A stretch of DNA of 64,000 bases from CAZUXE01 sp964624585 (GCA_964624585.1 CAZUXE010000003.1:33792-97791); one strand, 5' to 3'. Shown: positions 1 to 7,067, numbered from the stretch's first letter. The notes: a model not told the origin generated them from the sequence alone. Numbers and translations: made by a program.

Positions 1-629
1 CGCAAGGCAAAACCGTGATAGCCGTCGAGATTGATGGAAAGATTGTAGGATTACTGGCAGTAGCTGATAATGAAAAGCCCTCTTCACATCAAGCGATAGC
101 AAAACTAAAACAACTTGGTCTGCAAACGGTTATGCTAACCGGAGATAATCAACAGGTTGCACGTGCAATTGCTGCAAAAGTCGGAATTGACAAGGTGGTT
201 GCCGAAACCCTTCCTGATGAAAAAGAAGCCATCCTCAAACAATATCAAAAGGATGGAATAAAGGTAGGCATGGTTGGCGACGGCATAAATGACGCACCGG
301 CTCTAGCAAGAGCGGATGTAGGAATAGCAATTGGGACAGGCACCGATATCGCAATGGAAACATCGGATATTACCTTAATCAAAGGAGACCTAAGAGATGT
401 AGCGAAAGCAATAAGCCTATCCAGAGCAACCATGAGTATAATTAAGCAAAACCTTTTTTGGGCATTTGCATATAACACCGCTCTAGTCCCACTAGCAGCA
501 GGCGCGTTCGCCGCTATAGGACTTCTGCCAGGCTTCATCCTCCACCCCATGCTGGCTGCAGGTGCAATGGCCTTCTCATCCGTAACCGTAGTTCTCAATA
601 GCTTGAGGTTATCAAGGAAAAGCTTATGA
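1..629 (+). CDS. copA: Cu(+)-exporting P-type ATPase, C-terminal part (5' end outside window)
   Basis: C-terminal third of a P1B-type heavy-metal ATPase; the reading frame is open to the window edge (first whole codon at base 3). Seen: the nucleotide-binding/hinge motifs TGDN and [10 protein letters not shown], then two membrane helices carrying YN-x4-P (AYNTALVP) and M-x2-SS (MAFSS). Known: those last two motifs mark the Cu(+)/Ag(+) subgroup and form the transmembrane metal site. Role: ATP-driven export of monovalent copper across the inner membrane. The CPC motif, phosphorylated Asp and any N-terminal metal-binding domains lie upstream and cannot be checked. It is followed by an arsenate-reductase fusion and a metal/Fe-S cluster on the other strand. 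Confidence 0.93.
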   Translation, partial: QGKTVIAVEIDGKIVGLLAVADNEKPSSHQAIAKLKQLGLQTVMLTGDNQQVARAIAAKVGIDKVVAETLPDEKEAILKQYQKDGIKVGMVGDGINDAPALARADVGIAIGTGTDIAMETSDITLIKGDLRDVAKAISLSRATMSIIKQNLFWAFAYNTALVPLAAGAFAAIGLLPGFILHPMLAAGAMAFSSVTVVLNSLRLSRKSL

Positions 630-660
630 TAAAATCTTGCTTTTTAGCAGAGACAAAAAT

Positions 661-682
661 AGGCATTCGACATAGTATGCCT
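661..682. repeat. REP-like imperfect hairpin beside the transposase remnant
   Basis: Six-base arms AGGCAT (661-666) and ATGCCT (677-682) enclose a 10-base loop, with possible further T-A pairs past a CC bulge. It lies about 25 bases upstream of a REP-associated (Y1/HUH) transposase remnant, the usual setting of the hairpins these transposases recognise. No second copy was noticed in this window, so the REP assignment is inference. Confidence 0.4.
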
Positions 683-707
683 CCTACAATTCAAAAGGAA
701 TATGAAA

Positions 708-1595
708 ATGAAACAATTTAATCCAGACCTTCGCCATCGGGAATCGCTAAGGTTGAAGGATTACACCGGAGATGGAATGTACTACGCGACTGTTTGCACG
801 CACAACAAAAGATACGTATTTGACAAAGTAATTGATGAGCAGATACATCTTTCGGCAATAGAAGAAATTGTCAACAAGCGCTGGAACAGAATTCCAATAC
901 ATCATGACCACACAAGCTTAAACCAGTTCGTGGTAATGCCCAACTACGTACATGGAATACTTACGGCAACTTTATGGAAAGGTAACTATTACGAACACAT
1001 CATTCGCAATGAACGCGAACTGAACCTTATACCTGAATACATCGTTGGCAATCCGCTGCAATGGAAGCTTGAGCGCGAAAATCCCGCATTCAACGCCAAA
1101 GCCGATGGCGAGGGAAGCACGGAAACCTTAAACACACAGGCACGACATACCATACCTCTAAAAAGAAACTGCAAAAAAATCAGGGTACTTTTTCTGTGCC
1201 TAGCCAACTCCTGCCGTTCACAGATGGCTGAAGGTTTGTTAAGACATATTGACCCAGACAGCTTTGAGGTTCGCTCAGCCGGAACAGCGCCCTCCCATGT
1301 TCACCCCAAAGCAATTGATGCAATGGCCGAACTGGGCATAGACATCTCATCTCAACGTTCAAAACACACAAGGGAGTTCTCGGGCGAACGTTTCAATTAT
1401 GTCATCAGTTTATGCGGCGAAGACAACTGTCCTGCGTTTCTTGGAGAATTTGGAAAAAGCCTACACTGGCCTTTTCCTGATCCGGTAAGTGCAGCAGGAA
1501 ACAACCCTGATGCTCTGGCAGGCTTCCGCAAAGTACGCGACGATATTAAAAATAAACTAAGGGAGTTTGCAAAAAACCCGGCCTCTTTTTCCTAA
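708..1595 (+). CDS. Fusion of degenerate Y1 (REP-associated) transposase to thioredoxin-type arsenate reductase
   Basis: 295 aa in two parts. Residues 1-128 resemble REP-associated tyrosine transposases: N-terminal RHRESLRLKDYTGDG and C-terminal NYYEHIIRNERELN with the expected Tyr. The metal-binding HUH motif, normally M-P-N-H-x-H, reads MPNYVHGIL, so the first His is Tyr, and the roughly 60-80 residues usually between HGI and the Tyr helix are missing. Residues about 155-295 are a complete ArsC of the LMW-phosphatase fold: C164-LANSC-R170 plus the resolving pair C236 and C241. Known: such enzymes reduce arsenate using thioredoxin. No ATG, GTG or TTG was seen in the linker just before the ArsC part, so it appears to be made only as a fusion. 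ATG 708 has AAGGA 8 bases upstream; ATG 702 is the alternative. Confidence 0.85.
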   Translation: MKQFNPDLRHRESLRLKDYTGDGMYYATVCTHNKRYVFDKVIDEQIHLSAIEEIVNKRWNRIPIHHDHTSLNQFVVMPNYVHGILTATLWKGNYYEHIIRNERELNLIPEYIVGNPLQWKLERENPAFNAKADGEGSTETLNTQARHTIPLKRNCKKIRVLFLCLANSCRSQMAEGLLRHIDPDSFEVRSAGTAPSHVHPKAIDAMAELGIDISSQRSKHTREFSGERFNYVISLCGEDNCPAFLGEFGKSLHWPFPDPVSAAGNNPDALAGFRKVRDDIKNKLREFAKNPASFS

Positions 1596-1605
1596 TCCAA
1601 TTGCA

Positions 1606-1983
1606 CTAATGATGATGCCCGCAGTCGGGTGTATCACAAGGTTTTAGAGTGCCTTGCGAATATGCCTTAACTGCTTCGGCTGCATCACTTATATCGGTAA
1701 AAACAGGCTTAATACCAACTTGCTCAAAATAGCTACGCGCACGCTGCCCCATTCCACCGGCAATAATCACTTCGCAATCACCAATTGCAGCCTTGAATCT
1801 ATCATGATGACCAGCGTCATGATGATGATGCTCCGACTCATGACGACCGTGTACGGAATTACTATCAACTATCTGTTTTGAAGCAATTTCGCCATTTTCA
1901 ACCTCAAATATGGCAAAATTCCGCGCTCTGCCAAAATGGGAGGCTATGTTTATTCCATCATTTGTAGGTACAGCTATTTTCAT
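1606..1983 (-). CDS. NifX/NifB-type Fe-Mo cofactor-binding domain protein, His-rich
   Basis: 125 aa, matching the small dinitrogenase iron-molybdenum cofactor biosynthesis family: MKIAVPTNDG start, SHFGRARNF loop and IIAGGMGQRA. Known: members bind Fe/Mo-S clusters, and many in non-diazotrophs have no defined role. Two His-rich stretches, ESEHHHHDAGHH (about residues 50-61) and a DCGHHH tail with Cys, suggest extra metal binding (inference). Last gene of a minus-strand cluster with an IscU-like scaffold, a DUF5320 protein and a UPF0251 regulator, a common grouping in anaerobes. GAAGG-type ribosome site upstream (AAGGAGAAGTATCTT on the coding strand). No nif structural genes are present, so nitrogen fixation is not implied. 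Confidence 0.88.
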   Translation of the reverse strand: MKIAVPTNDGINIASHFGRARNFAIFEVENGEIASKQIVDSNSVHGRHESEHHHHDAGHHDRFKAAIGDCEVIIAGGMGQRARSYFEQVGIKPVFTDISDAAEAVKAYSQGTLKPCDTPDCGHHH

Positions 1984-2082
1984 AAGATACTTCTCCTTGA
2001 ATTATAAATAACAAGTCTTGTTTGTGTTTTTGCAGATAAGCATTAGCTTAAGCATTATCTCCAATAATATTTGGAGAAAAAT

Positions 2083-2505
2083 CTAAATCAATTTCCTTTT
2101 TTTACGAATTAACTCTGCGAGAGCTTTATGCAAAGAACTGGCAGCCAATACAGCGCAATGTTCATGCTCTTGTGTAAGACCGCCAAGAAAATCTTTAATT
2201 AGCGAAGCGCTAATCCCTGCTGCGTCCTCAATAGTTTTACCTTCGGCAAGAACACTCATAGCGCTGCCACATGCCAGAGTTCCTTCACAACCCTCGGCCA
2301 GGAAACGAAGTTCCTGAATCTTGCCGTCTTTTTCCTTAAGCGAAAGTTGAATGCTATCACCACACGTACCGGTAAGGCATATATCAACATCGGCATCTGC
2401 AACTATTCCAACCTTACGCGGTTCATAGGCATGGTCAAGAAAGGTATCGGAATGTTTGCCAAAAAGTCGTTTCCAGACATCTGCCCCCGAGGCATCTGCA
2501 AGCAT
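2083..2505 (-). CDS. IscU/NifU-like Fe-S cluster scaffold protein
   Basis: 140 aa. Seen: the three Cys positions of the IscU/NifU N-terminal fold, in CGDS (about residue 49), GCEGTLACGS (about 73) and HCAVLAASSLHKAL (about 117). Known: these ligate a nascent [2Fe-2S] cluster delivered by a cysteine desulfurase. No iscS/nifS is adjacent, so the sulfur donor must be elsewhere. The N-terminus (MLADASGADVWKRLFG) is slightly longer than usual. It sits between the DUF5320 and NifX-like genes on the same strand and is likely co-expressed with them, perhaps supplying clusters to the NifX-like protein (inference). Confidence 0.85.
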   Translation of the reverse strand: MLADASGADVWKRLFGKHSDTFLDHAYEPRKVGIVADADVDICLTGTCGDSIQLSLKEKDGKIQELRFLAEGCEGTLACGSAMSVLAEGKTIEDAAGISASLIKDFLGGLTQEHEHCAVLAASSLHKALAELIRKKRKLI

Positions 2506-2525
2506 AAGTTTTCCTTAATTAAGAT

Positions 2526-2546
2526 AGGGGGAGATAGTCTCCCCCT
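2526..2546. other. Stable GC-rich hairpin between DUF5320 and IscU-like genes
   Basis: Perfect 9-bp stem (2526-2534 with 2538-2546) closing a 3-base loop, in the 46-base spacer between two same-strand genes. No T-tract follows on the minus strand, so it is a poor intrinsic terminator; an RNA-processing or expression-balancing element is possible. Confidence 0.6.
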
Positions 2547-2551
2547 GTTAT

Positions 2552-2902
2552 TCAGTTGACCTTCTTTGAATTTTCAAGCTCGGCAACACGCTCACGCATC
2601 ACCTTTATATTGTCTTCTGCACGCTTAAGTTCATCGCGTAGCATAATGAGTTCGTCTGACGATGAAAGTTCACGTACAGAATAACGGTGAGGTTGATAAT
2701 TGAAACGGCCATGAGCGTGCCAATGGCTCCTACCTAGGCCCTTAGCCCAACCTCTACCTTGAGCAGCGCCCCTGCCCAGTCCAGCGCCACGAAAGCCTCT
2801 TGAACTCTCATAACCTGGAGCGTCTGAGCCGCTGCAAAAACCCGCTCTTCTACCGGTCATAGGGCCGCCACCTGCAGGTCCTCTTTTGTTTCCGCCTGGC
2901 AT
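2552..2902 (-). CDS. DUF5320-family protein
   Basis: 116 aa. Seen: the family's Gly/Arg/Pro-rich start, MPGGNKRGPAGGGPMTGRRA, then FCSGSDAPG with one Cys, a Gly/Arg-rich middle, a His-containing HWHAHGRF segment, and a C-terminal coiled coil (about 80-112, LRDELKRAEDNIKVMRERV). Known: DUF5320 proteins are uncharacterised and are repeatedly found beside NifX/NifB-like proteins, Fe-S proteins and UPF0251 regulators in anaerobes. Strong ribosome site (AAGGAGGCAGTAATG on the coding strand). The role is unknown; a small metal- or cluster-binding scaffold is a guess. Confidence 0.8.
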   Translation of the reverse strand: MPGGNKRGPAGGGPMTGRRAGFCSGSDAPGYESSRGFRGAGLGRGAAQGRGWAKGLGRSHWHAHGRFNYQPHRYSVRELSSSDELIMLRDELKRAEDNIKVMRERVAELENSKKVN

Positions 2903-2948
2903 TACTGCCTCCTTTTTTTCATTTTATATTTACTTCAAGTAATTTCTT

Positions 2949-2983
2949 AAAAAAACCTTTGCCTGTTTTTTTATTTCAGGCAA
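2949..2983 (-). terminator. Intrinsic terminator downstream of the UPF0251 gene
   Basis: On the minus strand a 7-bp stem (CAGGCAA arm 2977-2983, TTGCCTG arm 2959-2965) with an A-rich loop is followed by AGG and a run of seven T (complement of 2949-2955). It lies about 190 bases after the UPF0251 stop and just before the DUF5320 gene, so that gene may have its own promoter or be read at reduced level. Confidence 0.6.
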
Positions 2984-3103
2984 GGCCGTATTTGCAAATT
3001 GTCTTTAGTTTTTACTTAAGAAAAGGCCTAAACCTTCATGCTAAGTTTTTGTAATTTAAGGTTGACAATCTGTTAAACCTAAAATATCCATGCGTCATTA
3101 AGG

Positions 3104-3129
3104 CTGGCGAGGCAAGACTGCCCCGCCAG
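3104..3129. repeat. Long GC-rich stem-loop
   Basis: Eleven-base arms (3104-3114 and 3119-3129) pair with one mismatch around a 4-base loop. No T-tract follows on either strand. It lies just after the UPF0251 stop and could be a REP-like element or an RNA-stabilising 3' structure. Confidence 0.5.
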
Positions 3130-3169
3130 TCGTTCTGCTCGCTGTTAGGTTTGTGTACAATATCCATAA

Positions 3170-3526
3170 CTAATTACTTCTATCCCATCCATGCCTACCG
3201 CCGTTCTTCCAGAAACGACACATAGGCCTATTATCGGCAATCATGTAATTGCCGCCCTCAATTAAAATTCCCTTACCGTTAATCAAAGCGTTAGCTATCT
3301 TTTGACGCGCAGTAGCCAGAATTCTGCCAAAAGTAGCTCTAGACACACCCATCATTTGCGCCGCTTCTTCGTGGTATAAACCTTCTAAGTCACCCAAGCG
3401 TAGCGCTTCTAACTCGTCGTGAGATAAATTTACACGCTCCAACTCACGCATTGGGATACCCTTAGGGCCAAAGAAACCCGTCCCAAATTCCGAAACTATC
3501 CTTCGGCACTTACGTGGTCTGGGCAT
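3170..3526 (-). CDS. UPF0251 (DUF134) helix-turn-helix regulator
   Basis: 118 aa. Seen: the family start MPRPRKCRRI, the NLSHDELEALRLGDLEGLYHEEAA segment and a helix-turn-helix of sigma-70 region-4 type (AQMMGVSRATFGRILATARQKIANAL, about residues 57-82), then GKGILIEGGNY. Known: UPF0251 proteins are predicted DNA-binding proteins commonly next to NifX-like and DUF5320 genes. Its promoter carries a perfect 14-bp palindrome across the -10/start region (separate entry), so autorepression is a reasonable inference. The C-terminus (DNRPMCRFWKNGGRHGWDRSN) is longer than the core family and contains a Cys. Confidence 0.88.
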   Translation of the reverse strand: MPRPRKCRRIVSEFGTGFFGPKGIPMRELERVNLSHDELEALRLGDLEGLYHEEAAQMMGVSRATFGRILATARQKIANALINGKGILIEGGNYMIADNRPMCRFWKNGGRHGWDRSN

Positions 3527-3545
3527 CTTGCCCCCCTATACGTTT

Positions 3546-3559
3546 TGAGCATATGCTCA
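3546..3559. promoter_or_regulatory. Perfect 14-bp palindrome, probable operator
   Basis: TGAGCATATGCTCA is a perfect inverted repeat. Its right end overlaps the last base of the minus-strand TATAAT (3559-3564), so it covers the start region of the UPF0251 transcript, a classical repressor position. The most economical binder is the UPF0251 protein itself (inference). Confidence 0.7.
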
Positions 3560-3586
3560 TTATAGAACTTCTTCAAGCGCTGTCAA
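3559..3586 (-). promoter_or_regulatory. Sigma-70 promoter of the UPF0251 gene
   Basis: On the minus strand TTGACA (3586-3581), 16 bases, TATAAT (3564-3559): consensus at both boxes. Confidence 0.85.
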
Positions 3587-3627
3587 GCATATTTGCAAGC
3601 AATAAGTAATATCTTCAATAATTAAAC

Positions 3628-3656
3628 TTGTCTTATTCTAAATATGGAATAGAATA
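3628..3656 (+). promoter_or_regulatory. Promoter with internal inverted repeat upstream of ferritin-like gene
   Basis: TTGTCT (3628-3633), 16 bases, TAGAAT (3650-3655). The inverted repeat TATTCTA-N9-TAGAATA (3634-3640/3650-3656) fills the spacer and -10 box, where a repressor would block RNA polymerase. A peroxide- or iron-responsive regulator is a guess from the target gene. Confidence 0.6.
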
Positions 3657-3678
3657 CATTGATAGACAAGGAGATAAA

Positions 3679-4191
3679 ATGACTGTAGAAGAAGCTATTA
3701 AAACTGCTATCAATTACGAAACCAAGGTACGTGATATCTACCTTGAAGCCGTAGAAAAAGCCACTGATGATAAAGGCAAACGAATATTTAAGCTTTTAGC
3801 TTCAGAGGAACAGCAGCACCTTGATTATTTATACGCAAAACTGGCCAAGCTTCAAGCCTCAGGTAAGCTAACGGTAGATAGCCTGCACACGGCCCTACCC
3901 GCCAAGGAAAAAATACTCCAGGGAGCAAAAGATATGCAGAGTGAAATGAGTCCAGTAGACTACGGAGTAGAAATAACTATGCTTGAAAAAGCGCTGGAGG
4001 CTGAGAAAGTTACCTCCGAATTCTATAAAAAAATGGTTGCAGAACTTCCAGGAGACTCCCAAAAGATGTTTGCCCAATTTTTAAGGATAGAGGAAGGACA
4101 CCTCGCTTTAGTGCAAGCTGAATTGGATTCGGTATCGGAATCCGGATTCTGGTTTGGCATGAAGGAATTTGACTTCTACGGCGGAGATTGA
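3679..4191 (+). CDS. Rubrerythrin/ferritin-like diiron protein without rubredoxin domain
   Basis: 170 aa. Seen: a four-helix ferritin-like pattern with carboxylate/His motifs: AINYETKVRDIYLEAV, SEEQQHLDYLYAKL, then EKALEAEKVTSEFYKKM and RIEEGHLALVQAEL, i.e. E...EExxH twice. Known: these residues bind a diiron site used in peroxide or oxygen detoxification in anaerobes. There is no C-terminal CxxC rubredoxin domain, so electrons must come from another protein. ATG 3679 is chosen because AAGGAG lies 5 bases upstream; a longer in-frame start near 3628 would fall inside the promoter. It ends FWFGMKEFDFYGGD, typical of this subgroup. Confidence 0.85.
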   Translation: MTVEEAIKTAINYETKVRDIYLEAVEKATDDKGKRIFKLLASEEQQHLDYLYAKLAKLQASGKLTVDSLHTALPAKEKILQGAKDMQSEMSPVDYGVEITMLEKALEAEKVTSEFYKKMVAELPGDSQKMFAQFLRIEEGHLALVQAELDSVSESGFWFGMKEFDFYGGD

Positions 4192-4573
4192 GTTTCATAC
4201 ATACCTTTCCTCTTCCAATCTTTTTTAAGCTCAAAGCGAAATTGTAAATCGCAAAGCTAACTTAAATTGACAACATCTTAATAAACCGTGTCGACGAAGT
4301 TTCGAAATCCAAAGCATATTGATGAAGTTTTACACAACAGGCCTGGAACAACAGCACTAGCTAATTCTTAAACCTAAGCAAAGGCTTTACTCGCTAACCG
4401 TTTTTTGTAATTCACAAAGCTAGGATCTCAAAGTTCAGCTTAAAGCTTCTAGACCCAAAATTGAATATCCGAGCAACTTTCAAACAACTTAATCGTCTTT
4501 TCCCATAAGCGCTACGCGGGTTATACCATATATCATACCGCTGCACTACTGCTTGCTAACCTGCCCAAAGGGC
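4192..4573. other. Intergenic region, no gene seen
   Basis: About 380 AT-rich bases with stops in all frames and no convincing ORF, hairpin with T-tract or RNA gene. It ends at the tRNA promoter. Confidence 0.6.
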
Positions 4574-4601
4574 TTGACACCTTCCATAACTGCCTTATAC
4601 T
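4574..4601 (+). promoter_or_regulatory. Promoter of tRNA-Gly
   Basis: TTGACA (4574-4579), 16 bases, TATACT (4596-4601); the predicted start is about 18 bases before the mature tRNA. Confidence 0.85.
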
Positions 4602-4625
4602 ATCTTAAGAGTGGCAAGCGGCAAT

Positions 4626-4698
4626 GCGGATGTAGCTCAGTTGGTAGAGCACAGGCTTCCCAAGCCTGTGGCCGCGGGTTCGAATCCCGTCGTCCGCT
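4626..4698 (+). tRNA. tRNA-Gly (anticodon CCC)
   Basis: 73 bases forming a full cloverleaf: acceptor GCGGATG/CGTCCGC with one G-U pair and discriminator T; D arm with TAGCTCAGTTGGTAGAGC; anticodon stem CAGGC/GCCTG with loop TTCCCAA, anticodon CCC reading GGG; T arm GGGTTCGAATCCC. The 3' CCA is not encoded. Confidence 0.95.
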
Positions 4699-4750
4699 TG
4701 CAATTATTATGAAATAGATATTTGTTAATGTGTTAGCTATTGGAGGCTGA

Positions 4751-5515
4751 ATGGCTCATTTTGTTTTAACATTCCTTTTTGCGATTACAAGCGCTGAAGG
4801 AATAAGCGTGGATTGGAGCGAGCAGGCAATACATTTTTACGGACCTGTAGACATTGCTTTAGATACCGCCTACACTAATGAGCTTAACTCAAAGCTAAAC
4901 CGACTATTTGCGGCTATACCTCTAGATGCTAATCGTACCCTTGCCGACGCTGTATCCTCTTCACGGAACGCACAAGAATATTTTCGTTCAACAATATCTT
5001 TCCCCCAGGTTGTCTCAACCCGTTACTCTACATCAGGAGAAGTTCAAAATGAGTATGTAATTCCGCTTACAGGCCCCTTTATTGAAGACTTCATTCCTAG
5101 CTCACAATACACACCTAAATCAACGGAAGAAAAATCCTACGAACCTGATACCTCTTCAACTCTACCGGCTATACCGGTTACCGGCTTCATAATAGACGCC
5201 CGCGGCACCGGATTTAGCCCCAGCATATTTCCACGACTTATGGACTCTGAAGGCAATGTAATTCTTGATGCAGGGACTATTGACCGCAACTTGCTTTTGG
5301 AAAAAGGCTATATACATTACGCTTACTCATCACGTGCAGCGCTTCAGTCGCGAGAATTGGGTCTTAACCCTCTTCGTATAATTGCCGAACGAGCAACCGG
5401 TAATAATCAATGCGATCTGGTTATCCCTTCCGCCGACGTTGAACGCATCAGTGAATCACCGCTGAATCAGCGTTTGCTATCCGAATGCAGGGTTATTATT
5501 GTCATTGATAAATAA
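4751..5515 (+). CDS. Secreted protein of unknown function (LPP20/FlgT-like)
   Basis: 254 aa. Seen: a short hydrophobic N-terminus (MAHFVLTFLFAITSAEG) fitting a signal peptide, then ISVDWSEQAIHFYGPVD and a C-terminal block, VTGFIIDARGTGFSPSIFPRL with DSEGNVILDAGTIDRNLLL, ending in SECRVIIVIDK. The pattern 'I-D-A-R-G...P...P.I.D.-G' resembles LPP20-lipoprotein/FlgT-like proteins, but there is no lipobox Cys and no flagellar gene nearby, so only the periplasmic location is inferred. TTGGAGG lies 7 bases before the ATG. It follows tRNA-Gly by about 50 bases and could be read from the same promoter. Confidence 0.7.
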   Translation: MAHFVLTFLFAITSAEGISVDWSEQAIHFYGPVDIALDTAYTNELNSKLNRLFAAIPLDANRTLADAVSSSRNAQEYFRSTISFPQVVSTRYSTSGEVQNEYVIPLTGPFIEDFIPSSQYTPKSTEEKSYEPDTSSTLPAIPVTGFIIDARGTGFSPSIFPRLMDSEGNVILDAGTIDRNLLLEKGYIHYAYSSRAALQSRELGLNPLRIIAERATGNNQCDLVIPSADVERISESPLNQRLLSECRVIIVIDK

Positions 5516-6022
5516 TATCCTTCAGCCTAAATTTTATCCTATCGATTAATTGAAAGCGGAAGCTTATGGGAGCCTGGGAGACACTAGCCTAGTTTATCTG
5601 ATGGATAGGATAACTCGTTGAACTCCAACTAACTGCCGCTACTTTTTCCTAAATAAAATAACAATCCAGCTAACAAAATATTTACACCCCATAGAAAAAA
5701 ATATCACCAACCCTAGAAGCTAGAATTTTGTCTTAGGTTGAACCTATCTTAAAAGACCCAATCTAGGTTAGGTTATTCAATTCAAATTTAATTATTGAGG
5801 AAATAACTTATAGGCCTAACAAATAACAAGTAAGGTATTCAGAAATTATAATGCTATCTCAAATATCAATTAAACCAAGCTATCATCTAAAAATTTGAAA
5901 GCTTTAATACCTAGTACAGCTAACTTTTCAAACAGATTGAAGAATTTAAGGTGTCAGTCAGAACTATACCTTATTTTAGGTACTTAAGGATTTTTAAGGA
6001 AAAACTTGCAATGCGGGCGGGG
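5516..6022. other. Intergenic region, no gene seen
   Basis: About 500 bases, strongly AT-rich, with frequent stops on both strands. A 62-codon plus-strand frame in its right part runs antisense to the zinc-ribbon gene, has no ribosome site and is not credible. No terminator or repeat recognised. Confidence 0.6.
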
Positions 6023-6250
6023 TTAAGATTTTTCTTTCTTCTCCCCAACGCTTACTTCATTATTAGACTTACGCTTATAATCGGTTTCATAGAATCCGCT
6101 TCCCTTAAATATAATACCTGTTCCATTACCCAATAAACGTTGCAACTTCGCGCCGCACTTAGGGCATTTACGAAGCGGTTTGGCAGTCATCGATTGAAAT
6201 TCTTCAAACCGATATCCACATTCTGTACATTCATATTCATATGTAGGCAT
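6023..6250 (-). CDS. FmdB-family zinc-ribbon protein
   Basis: 75 aa. Seen: MPTYEYECTECGYRFEEFQSM with CxxC (C8, C11), a second CxxC in KCPKCGAKLQRL, then GIIFKGSGFYETDYK and a basic/acidic tail. Known: the FmdB regulatory-protein family of small zinc ribbons, often linked to formamidase or C1 metabolism but of unproved function. It is monocistronic. A consensus promoter ends 7 bases before ATG and no Shine-Dalgarno is present, so the mRNA should be leaderless. Confidence 0.9.
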   Translation of the reverse strand: MPTYEYECTECGYRFEEFQSMTAKPLRKCPKCGAKLQRLLGNGTGIIFKGSGFYETDYKRKSNNEVSVGEKKEKS

Positions 6251-6257
6251 AGCGTGA

Positions 6258-6285
6258 ATTATAGGTTCTTAAAGCTTAGTGTCAA
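6258..6285 (-). promoter_or_regulatory. Promoter of FmdB-family gene (leaderless)
   Basis: Minus strand TTGACA (6285-6280), 16 bases, TATAAT (6263-6258), then 7 bases to ATG. Confidence 0.85.
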
Positions 6286-6370
6286 GCTTAGAGGAACTAA
6301 GAAACGTAATTTTGGAACTTATGATAGACGTCTAACAATGAATCCAAAACAATTTTGCTAAAAATCCAAA

Positions 6371-6470
6371 NNNNNNNNNNNNNNNNNNNNNNNNNNNNNN
6401 NNNNNNNNNNNNNNNNNNNNNNNNNNNNNNNNNNNNNNNNNNNNNNNNNNNNNNNNNNNNNNNNNNNNNN
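6371..6470. other. Scaffold gap (100 N)
   Basis: Exactly 100 N, the conventional filler for a gap of unknown size. It begins directly beyond the terminator of the secreted-protein array, so further copies could be missing here. Confidence 0.98.
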
Positions 6471-6504
6471 AAAAATTAGAGAGGCAAATAACTTGCCTCT
6501 CTAA
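6471..6504 (-). terminator. Intrinsic terminator of the secreted-protein array
   Basis: Perfect 12-bp stem (6476-6487 with 6493-6504), 5-base loop, followed on the minus strand by five T before the N gap. It lies 32 bases after the last array gene. Confidence 0.9.
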
Positions 6505-6535
6505 AAGATTTACTAACGCTATCTGACTGCTTAGC

Positions 6536-7012
6536 CTATTTTATCAGATAACCCTTCATTACACCTCTTGGCTCAGCAGATATCTCGTCTTCAATGTACC
6601 ATTCTCCACTACATTTTCCTGTACTCATATGAAACTTCATAATGAAATTACCCATTTTGTACACTCTGATAGCCGCAGGTGTTTCATAAACCCATGTCCA
6701 TGTACCTTTACAATAAGCTTCAGTAATACTAATGTATTCCACTTTACCCTTAAAAGTACCGTGGTTTCCTTTTTTATCTCTCCAATCGCCAGAGAATATT
6801 TTGAGATTAGCCTGGTCCAAAGATTCTTTAATTTCACCATTCCAATCTTGCCAAGCATAAATAGGGTGAATATCTGGTGTTGGGAAAGGCGGATAACAAA
6901 CGCCTTTGCCTTCACCTTCCCAGCGACTGTCCACTGCAGCCAACGCTGGCGACGCCACCAAAAGAATCGCTATGGCCAAAACGCTTAGTATGATTTTTTT
7001 GCTTACTCTCAT
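6536..7012 (-). CDS. Array secreted protein, type A (distal copy)
   Basis: 158 aa, no named family recognised. Signal peptide MRVSKKIILSVLAIAILLVASPALA, probably cut before AVDS. The mature part shares with its three neighbours: W-x-G-x-G-x-G-x-C, YAWQDWNGEI, FSGDWRDKKGNHGTFKG, CKGTWTW, a GNFIMKF strand, CSGEW and a closing G-V-MKG. The regular Gly/Trp spacing suggests a small beta-barrel of about 130 residues (inference), exported to the periplasm or beyond. It is closest to the 7623-8099 protein (shared WVYET and Y-x-MG-x-F). AAAGGAG site before ATG. It is last in the operon; the terminator follows. Confidence 0.75.
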   Translation of the reverse strand: MRVSKKIILSVLAIAILLVASPALAAVDSRWEGEGKGVCYPPFPTPDIHPIYAWQDWNGEIKESLDQANLKIFSGDWRDKKGNHGTFKGKVEYISITEAYCKGTWTWVYETPAAIRVYKMGNFIMKFHMSTGKCSGEWYIEDEISAEPRGVMKGYLIK

Positions 7013-7067
7013 GCGTACTCCTTTTTTGTTTATTTTGACGAAAATACTACATTTTCATCTCTTTTGT

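Noticed and set aside
245..598. Minus-strand 117-codon frame opposite the P-type ATPase
   Set aside because: Antisense to clear catalytic motifs, with no ribosome site and no similarity; a shadow frame.
1606..2505. Nitrogen-fixation locus
   Set aside because: Only NifX-like and IscU-like proteins are present; no nifHDK, and these families are common in non-fixing anaerobes.
5951..6136. Plus-strand 61-codon frame
   Set aside because: Overlaps the zinc-ribbon gene antisense, has no initiation signal and no recognisable content.
6629..6988. Plus-strand 119-codon frame across an array gene
   Set aside because: Antisense to a secreted-protein gene whose signal peptide and paralogues confirm the minus strand.
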